Below are positions 18,495 through 29,400 of a DNA stretch of 64,000 nucleotides, one piece after another. The first letter of the stretch is position 1; every line of letters begins with the position of its first letter. The notes below the pieces were generated by a model. That model searched no databases and was not told the origin of the DNA. It was given only the letters and a program-made list of their open reading frames with translations. This stretch comes from JAUIAI01 sp963732405 (lineage in GTDB: Bacteria > Pseudomonadota > Gammaproteobacteria > Burkholderiales > Burkholderiaceae_E). A program made the position numbers and the translations under genes. The stretch lies in the NCBI GenBank assembly GCA_963732405.1, contig CAVSZG010000001.1, positions 2,542,001-2,606,000 of the forward strand, written 5' to 3'.

Positions 18495-20429
18495 TTGAAC
18501 AATATGTTTCCCAAGGCGGCCATCTGGCTGGTCATCGCATTGGTCCTGTTCACTGTGTTCAAGCAGTTCGACAGTCGCCAGGCGCGCGGCAATGATGTGG
18601 CCTATTCGGTGTTTCTCGACAAGGCCCGTGACGGACAGCTTGAATCAGTCACGGTCGATGGCCGAACCCTGCGAGGTCGTACTCGCGACGGCAGCCTGGT
18701 CACGTCGTTTGCGCCCACCGACCCCTGGCTGGTCAGCGATCTGCTCAAGTATGGCATTCAGGTGCAGGCCAAACCCGAGGAGGAGCAGTCGCTGCTGTTC
18801 GGCATCTTCGTGTCCTGGTTCCCGATGCTGTTGCTCATCGGCGTGTGGGTGTTCTTCATGCGGCAGATGCAGGGTGGCGGTCGCGGCGGCGCGTTTTCGT
18901 TCGGTAAGTCGCGCGCCCGCATGCTCGATGAATCGAGCAACTCGATCACTTTCGCCGATGTCGCCGGCTGCGACGAAGCCAAGGAAGAGGTGCAGGAACT
19001 GGTCGACTTTCTACGTGACCCATCCAAGTTCCAGAAGCTGGGCGGGCGCATTCCACGCGGCGTGCTCATGGTCGGATCCCCCGGTACCGGCAAGACGCTG
19101 CTGGCCAAGGCGATCGCCGGCGAAGCCAAGGTGCCCTTTTTTACGATCTCGGGTTCCGACTTCGTCGAGATGTTCGTGGGTGTTGGTGCGGCCCGTGTGC
19201 GTGACATGTTTGAAAACGCCAAGAAACATGCACCCTGCATCGTGTTCATCGATGAGATCGATGCGGTCGGTCGCCAGCGTGGTGCCGGACTGGGCGGGGG
19301 TAACGACGAGCGCGAGCAGACGCTGAACCAGTTGCTGGTTGAGATGGACGGTTTCGAAACCGGGCAGGGCATCATCGTGATCGCCGCGACCAACCGTCCC
19401 GACGTGCTCGACCCGGCACTGATGCGTCCTGGCCGCTTTGATCGTCAGGTGGTGGTGCCACTGCCCGATATCCGCGGACGCGAGCAGATTCTCAATGTGC
19501 ACATGCGCAAGGTGCCCATCGCTGCCGATGTCCGGCCGGACGTGATCGCGCGCGGCTGCCCCGGATTCTCCGGTGCCGATCTGGCCAACCTGGTGAATGA
19601 GGCCTCGTTGTTCGCGGCCCGACGCAATGCGCGGCTGGTCGAGATGAATGATTTTGAACAGGCCAAGGACAAGATCATGATGGGCGCCGAACGCCGCAGC
19701 ATGGTCATGACCGAAGAAGACCGGATCGTCACCGCCTACCATGAGGCCGGACACGCGGTGGTCGGCAAGGTCCTCAAGCACACCGACCCGATTCACAAGG
19801 TCACGATCATTCCGCGGGGACGGGCCCTGGGCGTGACCTTCTTCCTGCCCGAGCGCGATGTGCACGGCTACACGGCCAAGCAACTGCTGGCCAAGATCGC
19901 CGTTGCCTTCGGCGGGCGGGTGGCTGAAGAGGTGTTTCTCGACCAGAAGTCGACGGGGGCGCTGTCCGACTACGAGCATGCGACCAACATCGCCCGCGAA
20001 ATGGTCACCCGGTATGGCATGTCCGATGCGCTGAGTCCGATGATCTACGCCGAGAATGAAGGCGAGGTGTTCCTGGGCCGCTCGGTGACGCGGACCACCA
20101 GCCTGTCGGACTCGACCATGCAAAAGGTCGATTCGGAGATCCGTCGGATCGTCGACGAGCAATACGCACTGGCCCGCCAGATTCTCGAAGAGAACCGGCC
20201 GATCGTCGAAATGATGGCCAAGACCCTGTTGGAATGGGAAACCATCGATTCGAATCAGGTCGACGAGATCATGGCCGGCAAGCAGCCCACGCCGCCCAAG
20301 TCCTCTTCCGGCTCACCCCGTCCTTCCAGCGGTGGCGGCACGCCGCCGTCGGCCGATCCGGTACCGGTCAAGGACGACACCGCGCCGAAGTCGCCGCCGA
20401 CTGATTCGGCCGAACCTGCCTCGAGCTAA
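18495..20429 (+). CDS. ftsH: ATP-dependent zinc metalloprotease FtsH
   Basis: A 644-residue inner-membrane AAA+ protease, the same length as E. coli FtsH. It has TM1 (AIWLVIALVLFTVF), a periplasmic domain, TM2 (FPMLLLIGVWVFFM), and an AAA module with Walker A GSPGTGKT near residue 195 (usual form GPPGTGKT) and IVFIDEIDAVGRQRG. SRH follows, then the protease site HEAGH near 415. TTG 18495 is preferred over ATG 18504 because GGAG lies 8 bases before it. The C-terminal ~50 residues are Pro/Ser-rich. Upstream, a possible heat-shock promoter is present. Confidence 0.97.
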   Translation: MNNMFPKAAIWLVIALVLFTVFKQFDSRQARGNDVAYSVFLDKARDGQLESVTVDGRTLRGRTRDGSLVTSFAPTDPWLVSDLLKYGIQVQAKPEEEQSLLFGIFVSWFPMLLLIGVWVFFMRQMQGGGRGGAFSFGKSRARMLDESSNSITFADVAGCDEAKEEVQELVDFLRDPSKFQKLGGRIPRGVLMVGSPGTGKTLLAKAIAGEAKVPFFTISGSDFVEMFVGVGAARVRDMFENAKKHAPCIVFIDEIDAVGRQRGAGLGGGNDEREQTLNQLLVEMDGFETGQGIIVIAATNRPDVLDPALMRPGRFDRQVVVPLPDIRGREQILNVHMRKVPIAADVRPDVIARGCPGFSGADLANLVNEASLFAARRNARLVEMNDFEQAKDKIMMGAERRSMVMTEEDRIVTAYHEAGHAVVGKVLKHTDPIHKVTIIPRGRALGVTFFLPERDVHGYTAKQLLAKIAVAFGGRVAEEVFLDQKSTGALSDYEHATNIAREMVTRYGMSDALSPMIYAENEGEVFLGRSVTRTTSLSDSTMQKVDSEIRRIVDEQYALARQILEENRPIVEMMAKTLLEWETIDSNQVDEIMAGKQPTPPKSSSGSPRPSSGGGTPPSADPVPVKDDTAPKSPPTDSAEPASS

Positions 20430-20447
20430 GCGATTCCGCGGCCGGCC

Positions 20448-21356
20448 GTGTTGCCACGGTGCGGCCGCGTGTCAATTCCGACCTTGCCGAGTTCTGCGCT
20501 TGCCGATCGCGTGCTGACCCTGGGCGGCCGGCACTTCGATCTCTCGCGCCCGCTGCTCATGGGCGTGGTCAATCTGACGCCTGATTCATTCTCCGACGGG
20601 GGCCGTTTCGAGGCACCGGAGCGGGCGATTGCCCATGCGCGGGAACTCATGGCCGCCGGCGCCGACATCATCGATCTGGGCGCGGAGTCGACGCGGCCGG
20701 GTGCCCAGCCGGTGACGCCGGAGCAGGAGCTGGCCCGACTGGATCCCGTCGTCCAGGGGCTGCGTGATCTCAACGTGGCGATCTCGATCGACACCCGTCA
20801 TGCGGCCACGATGCAGGCCATGATCGCGACCGGTGCGATTCATCTGATCAATGACGTGACCGCCTTGCATGATGACGAGGCCCTGGCGGCCGTGGCGCGC
20901 AGTGATGTCGGCGTGTGCCTCATGCACATGCAGGGCGATCCGCTGACCATGCAGCAGCGTCCGGTTTATGCGTCGGTGTTGGCCGAGGTCAGCGGTTTTC
21001 TCCAGCAGGCCGTGTCCAGGGCTCGCTCAGCCGGTGTTGGTGCCTCGCGACTGCTGGTCGATCCGGGTATCGGCTTTGGCAAAACCGTGGCACACAATCT
21101 CGAACTGCTCGGCGGCATCGCTACAATCGCGCAGGACTGCCAGTGCCCGGTGTTGATCGGCCTGTCGCGCAAATCGATGCTGGGTGCGCTGACCGGCCGG
21201 ACGGTGGACGGGCGACTGGCCGCCAGTCTGGGTGGCGCGCTGGCTGCGGCTGCCCGCGGCGCTGCGGTGCTCAGAGTACATGATGTCGCGCAGACACGGG
21301 ATGCGTTGGCCGTCTATTCAGCCATCATGTCAGGCAAGGCGATAACGTTTGCCTGA
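20448..21356 (+). CDS. folP: Dihydropteroate synthase
   Basis: About 295-302 residues depending on start. It condenses p-aminobenzoate with dihydropterin pyrophosphate in folate synthesis and is the sulfonamide target. Signature motifs: LMGVVNLTPDSFSDGG, DIIDLGAESTRPGA, SIDTRH, LINDVTAL, LLVDPGIGFGK and LIGLSRKSMLG. The start is uncertain: TTG 20448 or GTG 20469, neither with a clear ribosome site. The gene is 18 bases after ftsH and 20 bases before glmM, consistent with one operon. Confidence 0.95.
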   Translation: MLPRCGRVSIPTLPSSALADRVLTLGGRHFDLSRPLLMGVVNLTPDSFSDGGRFEAPERAIAHARELMAAGADIIDLGAESTRPGAQPVTPEQELARLDPVVQGLRDLNVAISIDTRHAATMQAMIATGAIHLINDVTALHDDEALAAVARSDVGVCLMHMQGDPLTMQQRPVYASVLAEVSGFLQQAVSRARSAGVGASRLLVDPGIGFGKTVAHNLELLGGIATIAQDCQCPVLIGLSRKSMLGALTGRTVDGRLAASLGGALAAAARGAAVLRVHDVAQTRDALAVYSAIMSGKAITFA

Positions 21357-21376
21357 CGAGTCACAGGACAACAGGA

Positions 21377-22717
21377 ATGAGTCGCAAGTATTTTGGTACC
21401 GATGGCATCCGTGGACTGGTGGGCCAGGATCCGATCACCCCCGAGTTCGTGCTGCGCATCGGCTATGCGGCCGGTCAGGTGCTGGCCGCGAACAATCAGG
21501 CGGTTGGTGGTCGGCCGACTGTCCTGATCGGCAAGGACACCCGGGTATCGGGTTATATGCTGGAGGCGGCGCTGGAGGCCGGTTTCGCGGCCGCGGGGGT
21601 CGATGTGTTGCTGTCCGGTCCGTTGCCCACGCCGGGCGTCGCCTATCTGACGAGGGCCCTGCGTCTGTCGGCCGGCGTGGTCATCAGTGCTTCGCACAAT
21701 CCCTTTGCGGACAACGGTATCAAGTTCTTTTCGGGTGACGGCAACAAGCTGCCCGATGCGGTCGAGGCCAGGATCGAAGCCATGCTCGACATGCCGGTGG
21801 CCTGCGTCGGCAGTCGCGACCTGGGTCGTGCCCGTCGCATCAACGACGCCGCCGGACGCTATATCGAGTTCTGCAAGAGCAGTTTTCCGAACCGGCTCGA
21901 TCTGAAGGGGATGCGCATCGTCGTCGATTGTGCCAATGGCGCGGCCTATCACACGGCGCCCAATGTGTTTCACGAGCTGGGCGCGGATGTCATCGAGTTC
22001 GCCTGCGAGCCCAACGGGTTCAACATCAATGCCGATGTTGGCGCAGTACGTCCACAGGCCTTGCAACGCGAGGTGCGGGAGCAGCGGGCCGATCTGGGCA
22101 TTGCCCTCGATGGTGACGCAGACCGGCTGGTCATTGTCGACCCCAGTGGCCGCATCTTCAACGGCGATGAATTGCTGTATGCGATCACCACCGAGCGCCT
22201 GGCGCGCGGACCGGTGGCTGGCATCGTCGGCACCCTGATGAGCAATCTGGCCCTCGAGCAGGCCATGCTTGCCCGCAACGTGCAGTTCGAGCGTGCCAAG
22301 GTCGGCGATCGTTATGTGCTCGAAACCCTGCAGCAAAAGGGCTGGTTGCTCGGTGGCGAGACCTCCGGGCATCTGCTCTGCCTGGACTGTCACAGCACGG
22401 GGGACGGTACCATCAGCGCGCTGCAGGTGCTCTCGGCCATGCGCGCCCAGGAACGCACGCTGGCCGAGCTCTGCGCCGATCTGACCCTGTTTCCTCAGAC
22501 CCTGGTCAATGTGCGCATCGAGCCCGGTTTCGACTGGGAGCGTTATCCCCGTCTTCAATCCACGCTGAGCGAGGCCAGAGCCGCGCTGGGGGGTGAAGGC
22601 CGCATCCTGATCCGTCCCTCCGGCACCGAGCCCTTGCTTCGCGTGATGGTCGAGGCGGCAAACCGCAGCAGTGCCGAACAATGGGCAACCCGGTTGGCCG
22701 ATGCCGTGCGGGGCTGA
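21377..22717 (+). CDS. glmM: Phosphoglucosamine mutase
   Basis: A 446-residue enzyme converting glucosamine-6-phosphate to glucosamine-1-phosphate for UDP-GlcNAc, peptidoglycan and LPS. MSRKYFGTDGIRGLVG opens the protein. The phosphoserine lies in VISASHNPFADNGIKFF near residue 103. The metal loop is in ALDGDADRLVIVD near 245, the sugar loop in GGETSGHLLC, and the phosphate-binding loop in RPSGTEPLLRVMVEA near the end. It directly follows folP, as in most beta- and gammaproteobacteria. Confidence 0.97.
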   Translation: MSRKYFGTDGIRGLVGQDPITPEFVLRIGYAAGQVLAANNQAVGGRPTVLIGKDTRVSGYMLEAALEAGFAAAGVDVLLSGPLPTPGVAYLTRALRLSAGVVISASHNPFADNGIKFFSGDGNKLPDAVEARIEAMLDMPVACVGSRDLGRARRINDAAGRYIEFCKSSFPNRLDLKGMRIVVDCANGAAYHTAPNVFHELGADVIEFACEPNGFNINADVGAVRPQALQREVREQRADLGIALDGDADRLVIVDPSGRIFNGDELLYAITTERLARGPVAGIVGTLMSNLALEQAMLARNVQFERAKVGDRYVLETLQQKGWLLGGETSGHLLCLDCHSTGDGTISALQVLSAMRAQERTLAELCADLTLFPQTLVNVRIEPGFDWERYPRLQSTLSEARAALGGEGRILIRPSGTEPLLRVMVEAANRSSAEQWATRLADAVRG

Positions 22718-22753
22718 ACGAAGATCGGTCACTGGGCTACAATCGCCCGGTCG

Positions 22754-22830
<77 letters not shown>

Positions 22831-22903
22831 ATGCTGCAGACCCTGTCCATCGGCGGGGTCGGTACAGCGTATAATCATGTGCATCGCACGGTATTGGCGA
22901 ATT

Positions 22904-22980
22904 CTGCCCGTAGCTCAGCCGGATAGAGCATCAGCCTTCTAAGCTGGCGGTCACAGGTTCGAGTCCTGTCGGGCAGGCCA
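22904..22980 (+). tRNA. tRNA-Arg (anticodon TCT)
   Basis: 77 nt with encoded CCA. Acceptor CTGCCCG pairs with CGGGCAG. The anticodon loop CTTCTAA gives TCT, reading AGA. The T arm is CAGGTTCGAGTCCTG. It lies 73 bases after tRNA-Pro. Confidence 0.95.
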
Positions 22981-23030
22981 TCGGTCTGTCTGGCCGGGTT
23001 GCCGCGTGAATGTCTGTAGTGCCCTGCCGT

Positions 23031-23107
23031 GGTGACTGTAGCTCAGTTGGTAGAGCCCCGGATTGTGATTCCGGTGGTCGTGGGTTCGAGCCCCATCAGT
23101 CACCCCA
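23031..23107 (+). tRNA. tRNA-His (anticodon GTG)
   Basis: Acceptor GTGACTG pairs with CAGTCAC. The extra 5' G at 23031 is opposite C73, the identity element of tRNA-His. The anticodon stem CCGGA/TCCGG encloses TTGTGAT, giving GTG. CCA is encoded. Confidence 0.96.
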
Positions 23108-23272
23108 CTTCCCTTCATCATCTCCAGCCCCTTCCCCTGCCTGCGGCCCGCGGCCTTCGCCGGAGCGCTGCGCCCGGTTGCGCCCGACTGACAGTCGTTG
23201 CGTCGGGCTATTGCCTGGTCATGCCGACATTGCATTAGCATGATCGGCCGTGTCCGTTGACCCCTGCGACCA

Positions 23273-24331
23273 ATGGCCTCTGCAATGGATTTGTCGTCCG
23301 ACCTGATGCCGGCCCGATTCGAGGCCTTGCAGGACTATTCGGCGATGTTCAGGTACCTGCCGGTTGCGGCAGCCTTGCTCGATGAGGCCTTTACCCTGCT
23401 TGATGTCAACGAGGCCTTCCATGCGCTGACTCACTATGGTCGGGACCAGTTGATCGGCAAGCCGGTTGCGACGCTGTCGGACACGCCCGACGAATGCCCG
23501 TCGACCCAGGGGTGCATGCAGCTGGGGCAGGACGGGGCGACCCGGGCGCGCTGGAGCGCGACCGTGGTGTCGGGTACCGGACGGAATCTGGACCTCGTGG
23601 TGTTGGCCAACGCCTTCAATGATCGCGGCGCGGCCCGTTTCATGCTGGTCTGGCAGGATCCCTCACATGCCGACTGGTTGCTTCGCGGATTCGATGATTC
23701 GCCGGTCGGCTTCGTGGTCACCGATGAGCGGGGCAGGCTGGTGCGCGCCAATCGGACCGTCACCGCCATGACCGGCGCGGTGTCGCGCCTCAAACTGGCC
23801 CGTCTGGCCGGCTCGGGCAGCGAAACCCGATCGGGCGGCACGCGGGTGGCCTTGCGTCAGCCGCGTCGCGCCACCCAGTGGTTCGATCGACTGGCCACGC
23901 AGATCACCTCACCCGACGGTCAGGTGTTGACGCTCACTGCCTTGCGCGAGGTGACCGTCGAGCATGAACGACGCGCGCAACTGCAGGCCGAGTTGCGTCA
24001 GCATGTGGCACTGCTGCGTGCGATCGATCTGCCGATCGCCTGTGTGGTCGGCGAAATCATCGTGATGGCCAATCTCGCGCTGGGTCGGTTGCTCGGCCGA
24101 CGCGATGAGCAACTGCTGGGTCAACCGGTGAATTCGGTGCTGGGCCCCGATCTGGACTGGCAGGCCAGCATCGCGCGACTGGTCGCCGACCTGCCGCATG
24201 CGGGCGTGGTGCAGGAAAGCCATCGTCTGATGCTGGCCGATGGTGGTCGGCGCACCTGCCGGATCGATATCCGTCATGTTGATCCGCAGCATCTGGCGCT
24301 GGGCCTGCTGGTGGTCGTGCGCGAGATCTGA
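23273..24331 (+). CDS. PAS-domain-only protein, probable sensor or adaptor
   Basis: A 352-residue cytoplasmic protein with three PAS-like units and no output domain. Unit 1 is about residues 20-125 (FRYLPVAAALLDEAFTLLDVNEAF). Unit 2 is about 135-230 (GFDDSPVGFVVTDERGRLVRANR). A helix (RRAQLQAELRQHVALLRAI) leads to unit 3, about 245-352. No transmembrane segment, kinase, GGDEF/EAL or methyl-accepting region is present. ATG 23273 or 23285 may start it. It converges on a histidine kinase gene with 10 bases between stops. It may feed signals to another protein; ligand unknown. Confidence 0.65.
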   Translation: MASAMDLSSDLMPARFEALQDYSAMFRYLPVAAALLDEAFTLLDVNEAFHALTHYGRDQLIGKPVATLSDTPDECPSTQGCMQLGQDGATRARWSATVVSGTGRNLDLVVLANAFNDRGAARFMLVWQDPSHADWLLRGFDDSPVGFVVTDERGRLVRANRTVTAMTGAVSRLKLARLAGSGSETRSGGTRVALRQPRRATQWFDRLATQITSPDGQVLTLTALREVTVEHERRAQLQAELRQHVALLRAIDLPIACVVGEIIVMANLALGRLLGRRDEQLLGQPVNSVLGPDLDWQASIARLVADLPHAGVVQESHRLMLADGGRRTCRIDIRHVDPQHLALGLLVVVREI

Positions 24332-24341
24332 TCTGACGACG

Positions 24342-26345
24342 CTATGGGTCGGGTTGTGCGGCCACGGCGGGCGCTGCCGATTCGTCCCAGAGCGTGAACT
24401 GGAAACGCGCGCCTTCACCGGGTGCGGATTCCGCCCAGATCCGCCCGCCATGGCGGCGGATGGCGCGCTGCACGGTGGCCAGACCGACGCCGGTCCCCTT
24501 GAAATCAGCCTGGCCATGCAGCCGGTGAAACAGGTCGAACAGCCGGTCCGCATAGCGCATGTCGAAGCCTGCGCCATTGTCCGAGACCCGATAGACCAGC
24601 GTGTCATACAGTGTCACGCTGTCGAATGCGATGTGGGCATCCTCACGGCGCGCGGTGTATTTCCAGGCGTTTTCGAGGAGATTGAACAAGGCCATGCGCA
24701 GCAGAACCCGATCGCCGCGGCAGGCCAGATGCGGTTCGATGTGAATGGTCACCGCACGCTGCGGATCGCTGGCGCGCAATTCATCGGCGATGGATGTCGC
24801 CAGGGCGCTCAGATCGACCGGATCCGAGGCGATCGGTTGTGCCGATATCCGGTGCAGATCAATGAGCGCATCGATCATCGCGTTCATGCGATGTGAGGCG
24901 GACAGGATCCGATTCACATGGTCCAGACCCGTTCGGTCAAGGACGTGGGCGTAGTCGTCCTGCAGCATGCGCGCGAACCCGTCGACGATGCGCACCGGAT
25001 GACGCAGGTCATGGGAAACCGTGTGGCTGAATGACTCCAGCTCACGCTTGGTCACTTCCATTTCCAGGGCGCGGCGCGATTCCTCGCGCTGGGCACGATG
25101 GATTTCCGCCGCCTGCCTGCGCAGACTGCCCAGTTCGGCTGCGATCGGATCGGCCGCGATCAAGGCCAGTTGACCATCGGTTTCGTCGTCGATGCGTTCA
25201 ACCGTGAGTAGCACGGGGCGACGCCGCCCATAGCGGTCGATGACCAGGCCTGGCCCACGATGAGCGCTGCCGGCGGCGAGCAAGCGCGACAAGGCCGAAC
25301 CGTTGCCCGCTGGCACGCTGTCTTGGGCCGGCGTGCCGTCTGCATGATTCGGCGCGCAGAGCAACCAGCGCTGCGGATCCAGTTCGCCCAGTTCGACTTC
25401 GCTGCGTTCGGTGAGGTTGGACAGCCCGGCGTTTGCCCAGACCAGATGCCAGCCGGTGTTCTCGCCATCGCGTCGATATCGGTGCAGCAGCATGATCGGC
25501 GTGGTGAGCGAGCCGAGCGCCTGGGTGACCCGACGATTGCGCACGGGATCGAGTACCAGATTGCTTACCTCTTCGATCGTGCCGTGGTAGCCCGCGAAAC
25601 GACCGGTCGGTGCGAATCGCGGCAGCCCGCTTTCCCGCAGAATGAGCACCAGACCGGAGGGCAGGCGACAACGCCAGACAATGTCGCGAAAGGCCTGACG
25701 CGCATCGATGCGGGACTGCAGGCTGCTCAGGGCTTCGCTCGCCAATCCGTCGATGGCCAGGTTGCCCCGCGTGCGGCCGACCAGTTCGGCGAGTCGGTAC
25801 TGGCTGTCATGATGGGCGGGTTCGACACTGGTCCAGGTGCCTGATTCATCCTGCTGCCAATAGCCCACGTGGGTCAGGTCGCGAACAATGCGCAATCGGT
25901 CGCGCAGCGCCTGCATGACCTCGGCACTCGGCTGGGTCACCGGGTTCGTCAGATCGATCCCGGTCACTGATCGGCCCGCACCGTCCGTCAACCCGACCGT
26001 GCGAGCCAGGGTGCTGGCACCCGCCGTTGCCAGACTAGCCTGTCGCAGTTCGGCCGGCATGAGCGCGACACTTCGGGCACGGCTGGATGCGGTGAACAGA
26101 ATCCAGACCAGCGAGACCACGCCGGCACCGGTGATGGCCGCTGCCAGAATCATCGCCAATGCGGTATCGCCGAACGCCAGCCCACCGGCGCCATGATCGT
26201 CGGGCCGGACCAGGAGGCTGTTATAGATCAGCCAACCGAGCGACGCGAGCGCAACCGTGACACAGCCGATGGCCAACCACCGTAGCGGGCGAGTCGGCTG
26301 TCTGACGGCGCGAGTGGCGTCGATCAGCGTACGCTCTGCAAGCAT
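24342..26345 (-). CDS. Membrane-bound PAS sensor histidine kinase
   Basis: About 667 residues from ATG 26345. Two hydrophobic helices (about 18-38 and 55-77) anchor it. Two PAS-like regions follow (about 150-270, ending FAGYHGTIEEVS, and 275-400). A coiled region leads to the phospho-acceptor His in SHTVSHDLRHPVRIVDGFARML. The ATPase has the N box NLLENAWKYTA, G1 DNGAGFD and G2 GTGVGLATV. No receiver is fused and no response regulator adjoins it; the nearest pair is beyond the dehydrogenase gene. Signal and partner are unknown. It lies 140 bases after the dehydrogenase gene on the same strand. Confidence 0.85.
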   Translation of the reverse strand: MLAERTLIDATRAVRQPTRPLRWLAIGCVTVALASLGWLIYNSLLVRPDDHGAGGLAFGDTALAMILAAAITGAGVVSLVWILFTASSRARSVALMPAELRQASLATAGASTLARTVGLTDGAGRSVTGIDLTNPVTQPSAEVMQALRDRLRIVRDLTHVGYWQQDESGTWTSVEPAHHDSQYRLAELVGRTRGNLAIDGLASEALSSLQSRIDARQAFRDIVWRCRLPSGLVLILRESGLPRFAPTGRFAGYHGTIEEVSNLVLDPVRNRRVTQALGSLTTPIMLLHRYRRDGENTGWHLVWANAGLSNLTERSEVELGELDPQRWLLCAPNHADGTPAQDSVPAGNGSALSRLLAAGSAHRGPGLVIDRYGRRRPVLLTVERIDDETDGQLALIAADPIAAELGSLRRQAAEIHRAQREESRRALEMEVTKRELESFSHTVSHDLRHPVRIVDGFARMLQDDYAHVLDRTGLDHVNRILSASHRMNAMIDALIDLHRISAQPIASDPVDLSALATSIADELRASDPQRAVTIHIEPHLACRGDRVLLRMALFNLLENAWKYTARREDAHIAFDSVTLYDTLVYRVSDNGAGFDMRYADRLFDLFHRLHGQADFKGTGVGLATVQRAIRRHGGRIWAESAPGEGARFQFTLWDESAAPAVAAQPDP

Positions 26346-26485
26346 TGAGGGGACGTGCAATGGAGGAGCCCTGATCTTGCCAGATTTCGTATCGAGAGAC
26401 GCGGACTGGGCGCAATCGACGGGCAATGGCCGCGCCCGGCGTTGCGTGCCGCCCACGCCGGCTCGGCGATCAGGTCCGGACCCGA

Positions 26486-29400
26486 TCAGGCCATGGTCAC
26501 CTGGCGAAGCTCGCGGATCGCGACGGACAGCATCGATTCATCGGGGTCATTCATCGCGCGTAGTTCGCCGAGCAGCTTCTCGGCCCGCTCCAGGCTGCGC
26601 GCGTGCTGCTCGAACCAGTCTGCGATCAGTGCGTCGGCATGGCGCCCGCCGCTATCGGACTGGCTGAGCAGGGAACTGGCGATGCTGCGCTGGACATCCG
26701 ACAGGTCGTCGCGCAATGCGGTCCTTGCCAGCATTCGCCAATGATGGTCTCCAGGCAGGGCGGCAATCCGGTCCCGGATCCAGCTCACCCCCAGCCTGTC
26801 GGCCAGTCTGAAGTAGACCCTCGCGGTGTGGTCCAGCCTGGCGCCACTCGAGGCCGCGACCTCGATGATGTCCAACGAGGCATACATCGCATCGAGTGCG
26901 AATACCCGGCGCGCGAGACTGTCGGGCACGCCTTGCTCGGACCAGATCCGGATCGATTCGGTCAGCCGAGTCTGTTCGTCGTTGCCAAGCAACTCGTCGA
27001 GTTGCTCGAACAGCGAGGCGATCGACGGTGCGAATGCGGCGATCGTCTTGTCCATGTCATGGGTCAGTCGGGGAGATCGCAGAAACCACTGGATCGCGCG
27101 TTCGAGCGTGCGATTGATCTCGATCAACAGGGCTGCCTGGGCTGCATCATCGACCTGATTGTCGAGTGAATCGATCTGCGCCCAGGTCGAGGCGATGGCA
27201 AAACATTCACAGGAAAGCAGATAGGCACGCACGATTTCATGGGACTGGGCCCCGATCGCTTCAGCCGCGCGATGCACGAAAGTACTGCCGACCCGATTGA
27301 TGGTGTGGTTGGTCACATAGGTGGCGATGATTTCCCGGCGCAAGGGATGACGCTGCATGTAGGCGCCGAAGCGCTCAGCCAGTTCGGCAGGAAAATATTG
27401 CTGCAGGAAAGCCGCCACCCAAGGGTCATCGGGCAGATTCGAGGCGAGCAGCTGGTCGTAGATCCAGTTCTTGCAGTAGGCGAGCAGGACCGCGCGCTCC
27501 GGGTGGGTCAGGCCTATGCCCGCCGCCCGCCGCCGTTTGAATTCATCATCGTCTGGCAGGAACTCGAGCTCGCGGGTGAGTCGGCCTGCCCGCTCCAGCG
27601 CGCGGATGAATCGCTGTTGTGCATCCAGCAATTGCGCGGCAATTCGTCCGGTAACCGAGAGGATCTGGGTCTGGTAGTAGTTGTCGATCAGCACGCGGCG
27701 GGCGACCGTATCGGTCATCTTCGCCAGCAGCTTGTTACGCTGCTTGAGCGTCATTTCGCCGTCTGTGATGGCCAGGCCGAGCAGGATCTTGATGTTGACT
27801 TCCTGGTCCGAGGTGCCTACGCCCGCCGAATTGTCAATTGCGTCGGTGAAAATCCGCCCGCCCCCCAGGGCATACTCGATACGCCCTCGCTGCGTGAATC
27901 CCAGATTGCCCCCTTCGCCGACGACCCGGCAGCGTAACTGCCTGCCGTCCACGCGCAAGGCATCATTGGCGCGATCGCCGACCTGGGCATGGTCTTCGTC
28001 ACTGGCCTTCACGTAGGTGCCGATGCCGCCATTGAACAAAAGGTCCACCGGTGCCTTGAGCAACTCGCTGATCAGTTCGGTCGGGGTCAGAGACGCGACG
28101 CGGATGCCCAGCAACTGCTGAACCTGGCTGCTCAACCGGATCGATTTGGCGGCGCGGGAATGAATTCCGCCGCCGGGGGATAACAGCTTGGCATCGTAGT
28201 CTGCCCAACTCGAGCGGGGCAGGTCGAACAGTCGGCGTCGCTCCTCATAACTCAGTTCGACATCCGGTTGCGGGTCGATGAAGATGTGGCGATGATCGAA
28301 GGCTGCCACGAGCCGGATATGGCGGGAGAGCAGCATGCCATTGCCGAATACGTCGCCCGACATGTCGCCGATGCCGACGACGGAGATGTCGGTGGTCTGG
28401 GTATCGATGCCCAGTTCGCGGAAATGACGCTTGACCGATTCCCAGGCGCCCCTGGCGGTAATGCCCATTGCCTTGTGGTCGTAGCCGGCGCTGCCGCCGG
28501 AGGCAAAGGCGTCATCGAGCCAGAAGCCGTATTCCTGGCTCACGGCGTTGGCATGATCCGAGAACGTGGCGGTGCCCTTGTCGGCGGCAACGACCAGATA
28601 GGGGTCGTCCAGAATCGGACCGCGGGTGTCTGGTGGCGGGACGATCACACCGTCAATCCGATTGTCGGTGACGTCGAGCAAGCCACGCAGATAGTCCTTG
28701 TAGCAGGCGACGCCTTCGGCAAGCCAGGCATCCCGATCGGCCGGCGAGGGTGCCTGTTTCAGGACAAATCCACCTTTGGAGCCGGCCGGCACGATCACCG
28801 TGTTCTTGACCATCTGGGCCTTCATCAGGCCGAGCACCTCGGTGCGGAAATCTTCGGGTCGATCCGACCAGCGCAGCCCACCTCGCGCCACGGCACTGCC
28901 GCGCAGGTGAACACCTTCGAAGCGCGGCGAATAGACGAAGATCTCGTAGGCTGGCACAGGCGCCGGCAGGCCCGGAATCCGGGCAGGATCGAACTTGAGC
29001 GAGAGAAACGCCCGACGGCGACCGGCGCTGTCGTGGCGCCAGAAATTGGTGCGCAGCGTGGCCAGTATCAGTGCCAGGTAATGGCGCAACACCCGGTCTT
29101 CCGAGAGGTTGTCCACGGTTTCCAGCGCCTGCTCGATATCGGCACACAGGCTCTGGGCCTGAATACTGTCGTCGTCCTGGATCGATGGATCAAAGCGAAT
29201 GCGAAACAGGGCGACCAGTTGCCGGGTCAGTGACGCACGCGCGCTCAGCGTCGATTCGATGAACGACTGCGACAGCGAAAAACCGGTCTGGCGCATGTAC
29301 TTGGCATACGCGCGCAACACCGTGATGTCATCCGCGCTGAGCATCGCCGTGACCAGCAGCCGGTTGAAATGGTCACACTCATCGCGGCCATGGAAGATCC

